Positions 35,373 through 46,820 of a DNA stretch of 64,000 nucleotides are shown piece by piece. The notes beneath the pieces were generated by a model. It made no database searches, was not told the DNA's origin, and saw only the letters and a list, made by a program, of their open reading frames with translations. Within the stretch, counting starts at the first letter, position 1. Each line of letters starts with the position of its first letter. Location: positions 18,119,669-18,183,668 of the forward strand of contig NC_068344.1 of the NCBI RefSeq assembly GCF_014633365.1. The letters are read 5' to 3'. The DNA is from Diospyros lotus (lineage: Eukaryota > Streptophyta > Magnoliopsida > Ericales > Ebenaceae). The position numbers were made by a program, and so were the translations under genes.

Positions 35373-37683
35373 ATGTCTACATCGGGTTAGAAGCGCCATA
35401 ACCACAAGGAAGAAGACGATGATACCTCTAGCTCCTAGGGGCACAGCAGAGGGACGCTGCCGCAAACTACTCAAGACGTGGTCTCGTCGGACTCCGAGGT
35501 CGGGGGGAGAGTTATTCAGCGCACTGCCACTTCAGTCGCCCAGTGAGCTACCGAGGAACACGCAACTCGTGAGGTCGTCAAGCGCTACCCCTAAAAAATG
35601 ACGATCAGCAAACTGAGGTCGTGCGTTTCAGACTATAGACTTCCTTGCTGCAAACGTCTCATGGTGCCTTCTCTTGGTGACCATGCAGCTTTCCCCCTAC
35701 GGGATATGTGGCCATCAGTCCTCAACATCTAGAGTTCGATTTTAAGTTTCCACTCCATCCCTACCTCATTGCCATCATAAATGACCTAAAACTCGCCCCT
35801 TTCCAACTGACCCCCAATTCTTATGCCCAAATAACCTCTTTAGCCATACTTTTCAAAAAGAACAAACTCTCACTTCCAACTCCTAAGATCCTTAGGTACC
35901 TTTGTTCTTTCAAAGGTACCAAGGACGAGCTGTATTATATGACAGCTTGTTCTTCTAATTGTAAGAAGCTCTTGCCTTAAGGGAAGGCCAAGGGCAAATC
36001 CAACGTAGGGGACTATAAGTCCCAGTGGTTCTATATTTCTTGCTCCTCCCTTAACGACCTTAATAATTTTAGCTTTGTCCTCATACCGAGTGAGTAATCT
36101 TTGAGCTCGTTCTTGTAGCGACACCTTATTCGCTCACTCCTCATTCACAGATCTTTTTTCTGATCTTGCAGACGTCACTGGTGGGAAGCCCGAGCTGACC
36201 ATTTTCGAGCCGCATGAGCTTCAACAGGCCTTTGAGGCAAAAACATACGAGGATGACAGCAAGCTTTCTGATTACTTACTCCGAGATTACCAGCTCGCTC
36301 CTCCTCTTGACCTTAAAGTGATCAGGAAGGATGACATAGGAGTTCGAGGCCAGAGAAAGATAGAGTCAGCCCTTGACGTGGTTGACTTTATCGGGGGGCC
36401 AGTCAAGGAGAAAAAAGCTCGTTGGGGAGTTATAGTTGCATCCTTGCCGACGTTATCAAAAGCGATGAAGCTCCAACACAAATGACCCGGCTAATCCGCT
36501 ATCTCGAGTGTACCCAAGGTCGTTCGCGTGTCATCCTCTCCTGCCAAGATCCAAAGGATGGAACCTCGCACCGAGGTGGCTAGAGAAAGCCGCGACCTCG
36601 CCATTCTGCCTAGTCCAGACCCTGCATCGACTACCATAGCTTCCTAAAATTCTACTCCAACATATGCCTCCTCGCAGCGCGCAGCGGCAATAGCTGCAGC
36701 AAATCGTGGTAAGTCTGTGGTTCGCGAGGAGGGTCTCGGGAACAAAAGGAAAGCTCCCCCAACTTCGCAGGCCGTTTAGCATGCCCAGGTGGACAAGAGG
36801 AAGAGGGCAAACACTTCTGCAGAGCCGAGCGCATCTGAGGTCGCAGCTGGTGGGACATACTTCGCCCCTTTTCTTGATAGCTTGGATAGGGTTCTTGTTA
36901 ATTTTACCAAGAACCCAGGAGGAAAGTATCTGGCGAAGCGCTTGATGACTACGTTGCTCGCCATAGTCTTCTGGTAAGGTTTTTTTTTTTTTTAATGTAC
37001 TGACCTCTCAAGCCTCATAGGCTTCCCTGGGAGTCTTCAAGTAGATGAAAGAAAGAGCTCAGGTCATCAAGGAAAAAGAAAAGCTCGAGCCCGCTGTCGA
37101 GGTGCTGAAGAAGGATAAGAGAAAGCTGGAAGAGAATCTGGCTTTCGTGACCAGTGAATCCAAGGAGTACCAAAACATGGTCAAGGGCATGGAGGAATAG
37201 GTTAGGGAGGCCGAGAGAGCCAAGCGAGAGGCTGAGGACAAGCTGGGACGCGAGAAGAGAATGTACAAGTTGACTTTCTCCTAGTCGACTTCAAAGTTAA
37301 ATAAGGCTGAGGCGGAGCTGGCTATGGCACGAGGTGCTTTGGAGTAGGCCAGGTAGCGAGCTGAGGCGGCAGAAAAAGAGATCGAGTAGCTGAAGGTCGA
37401 CCTCGAGGTCTGGGTCTCGAAGGAGCATGAAGAGGTCGAGTCCGACATCTGCGGTGCGTTTCTCTTTACTTTGTGGAAAGCGCATCCAGATCTCGACTTC
37501 TCCTGCTTCGGTGAGGAGGCAATAGAGGTGGTGAAGAAATATACAGTTGATGCCGCAAGCTCGAGAGTTGTTGCTGCCGAGCCCAAACCCGATCAGGTTG
37601 TAGTCGACCTCTCTGCCGAAGACGCTGGCAATCCAACTCCTCAAGATGCGGTTGCTCCGAGCTCTACTTCTCCAGGCCATTAG
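35373..37683 (+). pseudogene. Antisense gene of Tat gypsy: Transposase_28-like domain plus coiled coil
   Basis: Runs opposite to gag-pol. Exon 1 (35373-36089) starts MSTSG. After a frame break it reads a segment (LEFDFKFPLHPYLIAIINDL, PNSYAQITSLAILF, LRYLCSFKG) typical of the plant 'putative gypsy type transposon' domain. A GT-AG intron 36090-36171 leads to exon 2 (GGKPELTIFEPHELQQAF, DYLLRDYQLAPPLD), then a basic linker. Intron 36974-37020 follows. Exon 3 (37021-37683) is a long charged coiled coil followed by DLDFSCFGEEAIEVV and a proline/serine tail. Exon 3 has six in-frame TAG codons and no TAA or TGA before the final stop. Function unknown; such extra genes are known from Tat/Athila elements. 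Dead in this copy. Confidence 0.7.
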
Positions 37684-38435
37684 GATTTTTTCTTTTTCCT
37701 GCTTTATCCTTGTACTTAGATTTAGAAAGCAATACATTTTTTCAATTTTGTTCGCTTCTTTATTCTTTGTTGCAAGTTGAATGCCAAACACAAAGATGAA
37801 CTTAAATTCAGTTAACTCAAGAACACCCCTAGCTCGCAACTGATAAATCTAAAAACTAAATTACTTTGGGTAAGATTCAAGTAAGATTTCATTAATTTAA
37901 ACCATATGCCCAATAGATTATGATTATGAGATCTAATCTAAGCTAACATACGGTAATTAAATCGCATTTTTTCGTCAAGCTATACGTTCATGTATATCGT
38001 AATTTGATCCTAGCTAACGTACCATGACCTTTAAGCGCTTAACGAGGTCAAGATGAACACCCAGGTAGGTCGCAGTCCATGACTTTTGTCAAGATAAGAG
38101 GACCCCAGCTAGTGAACCATGACTTATAAGTTTTTAGCCGAGGTGATGGCTTAACAGGCGTCGAACCATGACATTCTGGTCAAGATGAATGGGCTCCAGT
38201 TTGCTTACCCCGACCTAGGGCGAAGACTAAGATGAATGCTCAGATAAGCCGCCAACCATGGCACGTTGACCAAGTTGAATGGGCCTTAGCTCGCAAACCA
38301 TAACCTCTTAACCCCGAATTAAAATTGTTTCTTACCACTTAGCTTTTAACGAAAAGCGAAAATAATAAGTGATGTCAGCAATGATAATAAATTCAGTTCG
38401 TTAATGGAGCAATATCAGTATAAGTAGAACATCAG

Positions 38436-39690
38436 TCAAACACCATGTAAAGAAAAGACGTTTCTGAGATGTTTTGTGTTCCAAGCTCGTGGGAGAATAA
38501 CCCCATTCATATTTACAAGGTGGCATGCTCTATTGCCAAGGTTTTCTTTGATAATGTAAGGGCCTTCCCAGTTCGAGCCTAGTGCTCTGTCGTTGGTCTT
38601 CCACGCTCCAAAAAGAATAAGGCGCAGCACGAGCATTCCGACATTGTAGCACCAAGCTCGAACTTTTTGATTGTAATACCTTGCGATTTGTTGTTGATAG
38701 ATAGCTACCCTCATGCGAGCTAACTCCCTCGCTTTGTCGAGTAGATCAAGATTTGTGGCTAATAATTGGTCATTATCTTCGAGGTTGAATGTGGCTCTTC
38801 ATTGATGATCAGCTCATTCTCTGCAGGGATCATCGCCTTAGATCCATAGACTATAGAAAAAGGAGTTTCTCCTGTTGTGGTCCAAGCTATTGTTCGGTAG
38901 GCCCAAAGTATCGTTTGTAGTTCGTTCGCCTATGCCCTCTTTCTGTCTTCCAGCTTTGTCTTGAAAATTTTCTTGATTATTTTTTTGACAGCTTCTACTT
39001 GACTGTTAGCTTGGGGATGATCCATTGCTAAAAAACTCTTCTGGATCTCCAGTGATTCACAGAACTGGATGAACTGCTCGTTGGTGAACTGAGTCCCATT
39101 GTCCATAATTACTTGTTGGGGAACTCCAAACCTGCAAATGATATTACTCCAAACAAACCTTTCTACTTTTCTTGTGGATATTTGAGCGAGCTCCTTCGCT
39201 TTTTCCCATTTGGTGAAGTAATCAACTGCTACTATAACGTGCTTGCATCCATCGCGAGTTGTTGAGAGTGGGCCAATTAGATCTATGCTCCAAATAGCAA
39301 AGGGTCACGGGCTACTCATCTGCTGCAGATATGCTGGTGGAGCTCTTGGAATCTTTGCGAACCTCTGGCATGTGTCACATCTCTGTAGTAGGTTCATAGT
39401 GTCCTGCTTCATTGTAGGCCAATAGAAACCCTGGCGTAAATCCTTTTAAGCCAAAGATAGCCCCCCCAGCGTGATTTCCACAGTGACCTGCATGGATTTC
39501 CTTGAGTACTGTCTGGAAATCAGGGTCATCGAGGCATCTTAACAGCGGGGTGGCATATCTCCTTTTGTAGAGCATATCATCATGGAGGTAGTATCTGGCT
39601 GCCCGAACTCGCACATTTTGAGCCTCTATTCTGTCATCTAGCAACCTTTCCTCTTGTAGGTAATTGATAATGGGCTTCATCCACGAATCT
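38436..39690 (-). pseudogene. Integrase of the Tat gypsy
   Basis: The N-terminal zinc-binding start reads EIHAGHCGNHAGG (about 39505-39465). The catalytic core is scattered by stops and shifts. Near 38930-38830 the typical run [17 protein letters not shown] followed by [11 protein letters not shown] is readable. The C-terminal part ends at 38436 (NWEGPYIIKENLGN). The product would insert cDNA into the genome. Several stops, so inactive. Confidence 0.75.
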
Positions 39691-39764
39691 GGGGCCACCG
39701 TTATTGCTAGAACCTCGCCTTGATTCTCTATGCTCGATGCTGCTAGGAACTCTACCAGAATGGC

Positions 39765-40160
39765 TTCCAAGGAATCCGCATCGCGAGCTGATGCCAGGCG
39801 TGCTAAAGCGTCGGCGTGTGAATTTTGGTTCCTTGGTACCTGGCTCACCTCGCACTTCTTAAAGGTGCACATTAAGTCTCGAACTTTCGGGAGGCAGACC
39901 GCTATCTTTGAGCCTTTTTCCTGATACTCACCTCGTATTTGACATACCACGAGTTGAGAATCGCTGAAGACCGTTAGCCTTTCTGCCTTTACTTCCTTCG
40001 CCAGGCGTAGCCCTGCGAGTAGTGCTTCATATTCTACTTCATTGTTGGTTGCTTTAAATTCGAACCTTAGTGCGTATGGAATCTTGTGCCCCTCCGAACT
40101 AATAAGGAGCACCCCAGCTCCAGCTCCGTGCTCGCTGGCAGATCCATCCACATATAACTC
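39765..40160 (-). pseudogene. Archaeal-type RNase H (aRH) of the Tat gypsy
   Basis: Readable as YVDGSASEHGAGAGVLLIS, NNEVEYEALLAGLRLA, FSDSQLVVCQI and NSHADALARLAS. The four acidic residues of an RNase H site (D in VDGS, E in EYEA, D in SDSQ, D in HADA) are all kept. The frame is open from here into the integrase start (40151-39375). The second RNase H supports placement in the Tat lineage. Confidence 0.85.
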
Positions 40161-40295
40161 TCAGATCGGACTCTCTGTGGACTCGGGCTCTTCTTCTGCT
40201 AGCCTTGTGAACTGGGCAACAAAATCTGCTAGCACTTGTCCTTTTATGGCTGACCTTGGCTTATACTCTATATCGAACTGAGTGAGCTCGATGGC

Positions 40296-40658
40296 TCACT
40301 TGAGTAAATGGCCTAATGAGTCGGGCTTCTGTAGGACTTGTTTTAGTGGATATTTTGTCAATACATTAATCCGATAGGCTTGGAAGTAAGGGCGCAGCTT
40401 TCTCAACACCACAACCAAACAGTAGGCGAGCTTCTCCATTGGAGTATATCTAGTTTCTGCATCTAACAATCTGTGACTTGTATAGTATACTGGATACTGT
40501 ACCCTATCTTTTTTTAGGACCAGCACGACACTGATAGAGTATTGAGAAACTCCCAAGTAGGTGATTAGCTTTTCTCCTTCTTTGGCTTGGACATAAGCGG
40601 GGCCTACCCCATATACTCTTTTAGTTGCTAGAAGGCAACCTCGCATTCTTTCGTCCAC
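40296..40658 (-). pseudogene. RNase H linked to reverse transcriptase, Tat gypsy
   Basis: Reads ETRYTPMEKLAYCLVVVLRK, LRPYFQAYRINVLT and PLKQVLQKPDSLGHLLKW-like text. The front part is frameshifted. Degrades RNA in RNA/DNA hybrids in a live element. Directly downstream of the transcriptase and upstream of aRH. Confidence 0.75.
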
Positions 40659-40779
40659 TGGAAATTTTTAGCTTGCTTCAACATATTAAAGAATGGAATG
40701 CATTTATCGGAGGCCTTAGAGACAAACCTGTTGAGGGCGGCGATCTGGCCGTTAAGGCTCTACACCTCTTTTATCTTGC

Positions 40780-41500
40780 TCGGTGACCTCATGTCAAGCA
40801 GAGCTTGGATTTTTTATGGGTTTGCTTTGATCCCTCTTTCATTCACCATGAAGCTCAAGAACTTCTTAGAGGCTACGCTGAATGTGCATTTGAGTGGATT
40901 TAGCTTCATCTGATATTTCCTTAAGATCTGGAACATTTCTTCCAGGTCACGAACATGGTTGTCCACTTGCTGGGATTTTACTAACATATCATTCACATAG
41001 ACTTCCATGGTTCCTCCGATCAGATCCTTGAACATCATGTTAACCAGACACTGGTGGGTCGCTCTTGCGTTCTTTAATCCGAAAGGCATTACCTTATAAC
41101 AGTATAACCCTCAATCTGTAATAAACGAGGTGTGCTCCTCATCTTCGGGTTTCATTGGAATCTGATTATACCCCGAATAAGCGTCCATGAAACTGAGGAG
41201 CTGGTGACCGGCCATTGCGTCCACGAGCTGGTTTATTCTGGGCAAAGGAAAACTGTCTTTTGGGCAGGCCTTATTCAGGTTGGTGAAGTCCACACAGGTC
41301 CTCCATTTCCCATTCTTCTTTTTCACCAAAACCCAATTAGCTACCTAGACCGGATAATGGGTTTCTCTGATGAATTTGTTCACCAACAGTTTACCCACTT
41401 CTTCTTTCAAGGCCACATAATGCTCTGCAATCATAGGCCTTCTCTTCTGGTGGACCGGCTTGTGGTCGAAATCTATGTTGAGCCGGTGCATCATCACATT
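40780..41500 (-). pseudogene. Reverse transcriptase of the Tat gypsy, catalytic Asp changed
   Basis: Readable blocks: VKKKNGKWRTCVDFTNLNKA, FPLPRINQLVDA, SFMDAYSGYNQI, VMPFGLKNARATHQ and the active-site loop YVNDMLVKS (40988-40999). The usual form is YIDDMLVKS, so the first of the two catalytic aspartates is Asn (AAT). A TGA replaces the codon after FITD (ITDRG in relatives). Inactive. Confidence 0.85.
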
Positions 41501-41824
41501 CGGATCTATCCCTACCATATCTTCGTGGTTTCAGGCGAACACATCTAGGTTTGCTTTAAGAAAATCAATCAGTTGAGTCTTTACTTCAGGAACAAGGTCT
41601 TTACCCAGCTTGAGACACCTTTCGGCATTAGTGCTGCTAACTGCAACATCTTCCAGCTCGCTTATAGGGCTTGCAGCTCAGTCACAATCCACCTCGCGTG
41701 GATCCAGGTCATGACTGACTCCTTTCTCGCTCACGCCTTGCAATCCTCCTAGTGAGACAATGTTGACTTTCTTTCCTTTGAATCCCATTTTTGAAGCCTT
41801 CTCGTAACAACGTCTTACTGAATA

Positions 41825-42397
41825 TTATTCGCCTCTTATGCATCCAATCCTGTTCAGAGTTGGGAATTTAGCGATTAATTCTTTTGTTGAGATGACCAAA
41901 TTCAAGTCATTCATTGCGGGCCTCCCCATGACCACATTATACGCTGAAGGGGAATTGATGATCAAGAAGTCCGTCATTATAGTAGCTTGGCAATCTGAGT
42001 CCCCAATTGTAAGTGGGAGGCTGATGCATCCTAAGGGGATCGCTGCATCTCCTATAAATCCATAAAGTGGCTCTAGGGACGCCCTTTGTTGGTCCGACCC
42101 TAGGCCCATTTGGTTGAAGCATCTTCTATACATTACATTTACCGAGTTGCTTGTGTCTACCATAATCCTTTGCACTTTAACGTTTCCAATTTGAGCTCGG
42201 ACCATAAGAGTGTCGTTGTGGGGCCAATGCACTTCTCTCGTATCCTCTTTTAAAAAAAATGATATCACTGGGAGTTGTTCTGGCTTTCTTTGACAGAATT
42301 CCCTATTTGCCGTACCCGTCCAGTAAGAGGTGACCGGCCTCCCGCACATAACGTTCGTGCGACCAATTTGAGGTCCCTGAGATATGAGGCCCACCAT
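41825..42397 (-). pseudogene. Protease of the Tat gypsy
   Basis: Retropepsin-like run IMVDTSNSVNVMYRRCF, followed by CISLPLTIG and YNVVMGRPAMNDL. The catalytic triplet is DTS, where relatives usually have D-S/T-G, so the glycine is lost. Continuous with degenerate gag upstream. Confidence 0.75.
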
Positions 42398-42399
42398 GA

Positions 42400-44219
42400 A
42401 TAGTGAAGATAATTCTTACCGCAGGCGCCCGATCCTGTTTGGGAGCTTGGCGAGATTCTGGTTGGGCTAGATGCTGGGGCTGTTGATCCCTCGGCCACAC
42501 CACATAATCATGCAGGCGACCTTTCTTGATCAGTTTTTCAATCGCATCCTTCAATGCCCAACACTCAGAGGTGTTGTGTCTTACCTTGTTGTGGTAAGTG
42601 CAGAACTTGTCCTTGTTCCTGTACCTATCGAGGTTCCTTATGGGACTAGGCCTCCCGAAATTTTCCTTTCCCTTCTCGACAGTGAAGATCCTATCTTGCG
42701 TGTCTGACAGGACACTAGAGTGCTCATAGCAACCTTGATGTGGAGGTTGCTCACTTCTCTACTCATTCCTGACTTTTTTAGTGACCTAGTCATTGGGTTT
42801 TCAACCTTGGCCTCCTTTATCGCCGTCGCTATTGCTTCGCTTCTTACCCTGGTTATTGTTCACATCTGTATCCTTTTGGTTGCTGGGCTTCTTTAAGCCA
42901 AAAGTTTCCTCCCACTTAATCTCTTTCGAGGCTCACTCATAGAATTCACTCAAGTCTCTTACAGGGGACTTATAAATGCTCTCATAGAGCTTCCCATCTT
43001 TTCGAAGTCATGCGGATATCATTGTTAAAATACTCTCATCTGAGGGGCTCTCGACATTGTTGACCTCGCGTCTGAACCTATGTACTCCTTCAAAGATTCA
43101 CTAGATCGCTGGAAAACTGTAGCAAGGTGACATGTTGGAGCGAGTTGCTTCCGTAGCGACCTGTATTGGTTGATGAACCTCCTCTGGCATTTTTCCCAGC
43201 TGCAAATATAATAGGTAGGAAGACTTCTTAACCATGTTTGAGGTATATCCCCTAAGGTCAGGAAGAATGCCCGGCATTTGGCTAGCGAACTTGAAGTCTA
43301 CAGATCCATTTGGATGTTAAAGGCATCCAGGTGGTCGTAAGGGGTCACTATCTCCATTGTACTGAGGGATGTTTGGGACCTTAAATCTACGGGGTAAAGG
43401 CTTTTGCTCTAGTTCTCTTGAGAAGGGGGTCCTTTCATCGCATTCTCCCTTCCGATCATGAGCTCCATGTTGCGCCTCCAATTGTCGGACCCTTAGAAAT
43501 AACTCCTCCACAATTGGATTTTGGCTCGAAGATCGCTTGGTGGGAGATCACATTTCCCATCTACTACCTCGATCTAGCAAATAGCGAGCTCTAGGCTGAT
43601 GTCGTCTCCTATTCCCTGGCGAGATGTAATGAGTGGCGCGACCTGGGCTGATCCTAGTCGAGTTCTCTTCTAGGCATGGATCCACACGTTGTCGGCTCCC
43701 TTCATGAACCTCGTCACAGCGGTCTTCATAGCAATTTTCTCTCATTCTCGGGTTTGTGGGGTGAGCCTCCAGTCCCTTTCCCCGAGATCGCCGTTCCTCC
43801 TATCTCTTGGACCGGGAGTTCGAGGAATGCACAAATCTAGGCCGCTGTGATATTCATCTACCTTCAATTTCATCTAGAACGAGTCTTTCATCTTGAGGTT
43901 GTGAGATGCCTCCTGGTGGCGCGACCTCCACCTGATTTTGTACTACCCGGACTTGTGTTTGGGCCAAAGTCCTAACCGCATCCGCGAGCTGCCTGACTGT
44001 ATTCTCCAATGCCTCTTGATGTTGCTGCCAGGCTTAAAGTGCTTATGTCCATGGAACAGGGTTCGCCGACTGACAAGGAACCCACGAGGGGATCCTTGAA
44101 ACGGTTGCGGCAGTCACAACCGCACCACCTATAGGTAAAATTTCTGGTGGCTGATTAGCATGATCTTCGGGTTGATTGGCCGCCGCTCCTGAACTTCTTG
44201 TATGTCTCCCCCTTGCCAT
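42400..44219 (-). pseudogene. gag of the Tat gypsy
   Basis: ATG at 44219-44217 (MARGRHTRSSGAA). Blocks further on: PLPRRFKVPNIPQYNGDSDP (about 43400-43340), TWLRSLPTYYI, and RFINQYRSLRKQLAP. Many stops and shifts. The start follows a putative leader just inside the 5' LTR; I could not match a primer-binding site to a tRNA. Confidence 0.65.
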
Positions 44220-44258
44220 TAACGTTGATCAGAACGAGCCCCCCTTTTATCACCAAAA

Positions 44259-44829
44259 TGTCGACGTGCAAAAATGGTCGACCGAGATTCGTCGGCTCGT
44301 ACTGATCTAGAGTTTTTTACATGGTTCGGCCAGAATGATGCCTAGTCCACGACTGTTCTCTGATCATTTAGCAGAGTCAAAGTATGTATTTTTTATCATG
44401 CCCGTACAATAGCTTTCGATCCCCTATTTATAGTGTGGGATATAGACAATTTACGCAAAGTTAAATGAGTGGGGTCACCTCGTGAGGGACAAAGTGCCCT
44501 TCTTATCTCCTTAAAATAGAGAGTAAGAGTTTCGCACCATGTAGGGTTTGGCTTTCCACGGATAAGGACAGATAAACATCAGATCCAGTTATTCTGCTCT
44601 GTGGTCTTCTTTGCGAGCTAATCAGGTTGGCCAGCTAGCTAGAGCCATTGCTGAGAGCTCGCTTGCTATTGTAATCAGAGCTCGCGCATTAGCAATTATG
44701 TGACCTCGCAGAATCATCTTTGTTCTTGAGCACGTTGTACACCAAAAGGTTGGGCTTTATCATTGGACCACCCCTAGCCTAGAGCAGTCTTGTCAATAGC
44801 CCAAGATGGTTCAAGAAATGCCCGTAACA
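44259..44829 (-). repeat. 5' LTR of the Tat gypsy
   Basis: 571 bp, TGTCGACGTG...GCCCGTAACA. Partner of 33977-34605; differences include a 56-bp deletion and scattered transitions. Confidence 0.9.
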
Positions 44830-45365
44830 TTAAATAATTCAAAATTAAAATTAAATTAACATTTGCGGCGATTTTTGAGAAATCGTCGCTAAATTCAAAA
44901 ATAATTAAATAATTTAAAATTAAAATTAAATTAACACTTGTGATGATTTTTTAAAACCGTCACAAAATTCATTAAAAATTTGAATTTTATTTAAAAAATA
45001 ATTAAAAATTAAATTAATAAAAAGAAATATAAAATTTAAAAAAACTTAAAATTTAATTTAAATTAATCACAAAATTAATTAAAAATTTTAATTTAAAAAA
45101 CAAAAATAAAAAGAAATTTTAAAAAACTTTAATATATAAAATTTTAATAATTTTGAAAAATATATATAAAATATTTTTTTATTTTTTAATCAATTAATTT
45201 ATTTAACTTAATTTAATTAATTTATTTTTAATTTATTCCTTTATTCTTTTAAAAATTAATAAATTAATTAAATTTTTTAATTTATATTAAAAAATATAAA
45301 ATATAATTCTAGAAAATAGTGGTTGGATTAGTATATAATTTATTTTCGTGAGTATATAATAAGGG

Positions 45366-45430
45366 GGCTTGGTAGATCAGACGGTTTTGCGCACGCGCGC
45401 ATAGGGGAGGTCCCTGGTTCGAAACTAGGA
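45366..45430 (+). other. tRNA-like segment in CACTA copy 1
   Basis: A-box-like TAGATCAGACGG (45373-45384) and B-box-like GGTTCGAAACT (45416-45426), 31 bases apart, look like an internal Pol III promoter or SINE head. The homologous place in CACTA copy 2 is 48474-48540. No full cloverleaf was found. Confidence 0.45.
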
Positions 45431-45719
45431 AAGAGAAGGCTAGAAATTTAATTTCCAACATCGCCACGTAGTGGCGCGCAAACATGTAGCCACATGGCGC
45501 ACAGGCTCCAAGCCCGTTAGATTGCTCGTGCATGGGTCTGGGCGTGGGTGCAGGTGGCCTGGTCGGCCGCCTACTAGGAGAAATTATTTTTTTTTTAATT
45601 TTTGTAGCGGTTCTAAAAACTGCTGCTAAATTACTTAACGCTAAAACCGCTGTTAAATGCAAAAAAAAAAAAAAAAAAAACACCACTAAATGCCATTTTT
45701 TTTATAGTAATTTTTTACA

Positions 45720-45732
45720 TGGTATCAGAGCC
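45720..45732 (+). promoter_or_regulatory. Copia primer-binding site
   Basis: TGGTATCAGAGCC is complementary to the 3' end of initiator tRNA-Met, the standard plant copia primer site. It sits 10 bases after the CACTA end, before the gag ATG at 45771. Confidence 0.8.
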
Positions 45733-45770
45733 GTGAACTGTATTATTTTCTTGTTTTCTATTTCTTCACC

Positions 45771-46447
45771 ATGTCCGATGAAAATTTTTCTACCAACCTC
45801 ACACCATCATCATTATCCCCCACCATCATCAACGTTTATCAAAATTGCTTCTTATGTTATTCATCACTCAGATAGCCCTTCTACTGTGCATGTTACACTT
45901 CTATTGACAAGAGACAATAGTGGATCAAGGAGTTGTGTAGTAGCAATGGCACTTCGTGTAAAAAACAAACTTGGTTTTGTTGATGGATCATTCCCAATTC
46001 CAAAAGAGCAAGATGATATTTCCAACTGGGAACGATGTAATGATTTGATTGGAAGTTGGATTCTTAACTCTGTCTCACCTGAGATCCGTCTAAGTATCCT
46101 ATATGCTGAAATTGTAGCACAAATCTGGATAGACCTAAAGGATCATTTTTTCTCAATCAAATGCTCCTAAAATCTATCAATTGAATTAATAAATTTTTGC
46201 CCTTAAGCATGAATGTATGTCTGTTTCATTCTATTTTACACAACTCAAATCTTTGCGGGACGAACTCTGTTCTATTGTCTTTATCACTCCATGTATTTGT
46301 GGTAATGCTAAAAGCATTATTGATCAACAAAATCAAGATCATGCCATTGTAATGACCCAAATTTTTAGGACAAAGAGCAAGGTGGCTAAGTGTTGTATTT
46401 ATAATGATTATTCTTGGGGGAAAATGGAAGACCTATGTGAGGTTTAA
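45771..46447 (+). pseudogene. Copia gag relic
   Basis: MSDENFSTNLT opens at 45771, then the frame shifts. The next frame reads VTLLLTRDNSGSRSC, ALRVKNKLGFVDGSFPIP, NWERCNDLIGSWILNSVS and AEIVAQIWIDLKDHF, typical of copia gag. After another break come VSFYFTQLKSLRDELC and PCICGNAKSI. The rest of the element (protease, integrase, RT) is missing: the sequence changes at about 46450 to an unrelated repeat. Family role: capsid protein. Confidence 0.75.
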
Positions 46448-46494
46448 AGGAACTTCTTGTGAAGTGGCTCATCCGGATACTACGGGATGAATTG

Positions 46495-46820
46495 AAGAAA
46501 GCATATTCGGATTTGGGAGATGAGATATTCGGATGCATGGCATTATATTCGCATATAAGGGCAGTGCATGGGATGTATTCGAATGTGTTCGGGTGTATTC
46601 GGATATGTTCAAAGAAAAGAAGAGGGCATGTTCGGATAGCATGAAGGGTATTCGGATATGTCAAGCTATATATTTAGATATGTCAAGTCGTATTCGGATA
46701 TGTGAAACAAGGAAAGAAGGACCATATTCGGATATGAGAGGTCGTATTCGGATATGCATTCAAGGAAAATGGAAGGCATTTGAATACCTGAATGCCTATT
46801 CGGATATCACTCACAAGGGA
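46495..46820 (+). repeat. Degenerate TATTCGGATATG repeat array
   Basis: A 10-12-mer close to TATTCGGATATG occurs about a dozen times in 330 bp at irregular spacing (for example near 46495, 46590, 46650, 46690, 46725, 46750 and 46797), with spacers of 10-40 bases. No gene seen. Confidence 0.7.

Larger units (their letters stand above)
33977..44829 (-). mobile_element. Tat-lineage Ty3/gypsy retrotransposon with antisense gene
   Basis: 10,853 bp with LTRs 33977-34605 and 44259-44829 and a perfect 5-bp target duplication TTAAA (33972-33976, 44830-44834). On the minus strand the order is gag, protease, reverse transcriptase, RNase H, a second (archaeal-type) RNase H, integrase. The extra RNase H is a mark of the Tat group. 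Between integrase and the 3' LTR lies a gene on the plus strand (35373-37683). A polypurine tract (complement of CTAGCCCCCCAGCT) abuts the 3' LTR at 34606. All genes are broken by stops and shifts. Confidence 0.9.
33707..45709. mobile_element. Non-autonomous CACTA element, copy 1 (split by a gypsy)
   Basis: It starts CACTACAAAAAAA and ends TTTTTTTATAGTA (a decayed complement), with target duplication ATT at 33704-33706 and 45710-45712. Subterminal repeats of GCGGCGATTTTT-like words occur at both ends. Without the gypsy (33977-44829) and its duplication it is about 1.15 kb, close in size to its relative at 47607-48909. There is no transposase. Confidence 0.8.

Noticed and set aside
37021..37683. 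TAG read-through or recoding in the antisense gene
   Set aside because: Rejected as the main reading: the element has stops and shifts in every other gene, so C-to-T decay explains the TAGs more simply.
41132..41548. 138-codon plus-strand frame opposite the reverse transcriptase
   Set aside because: It is the antisense shadow of the conserved RT coding strand.
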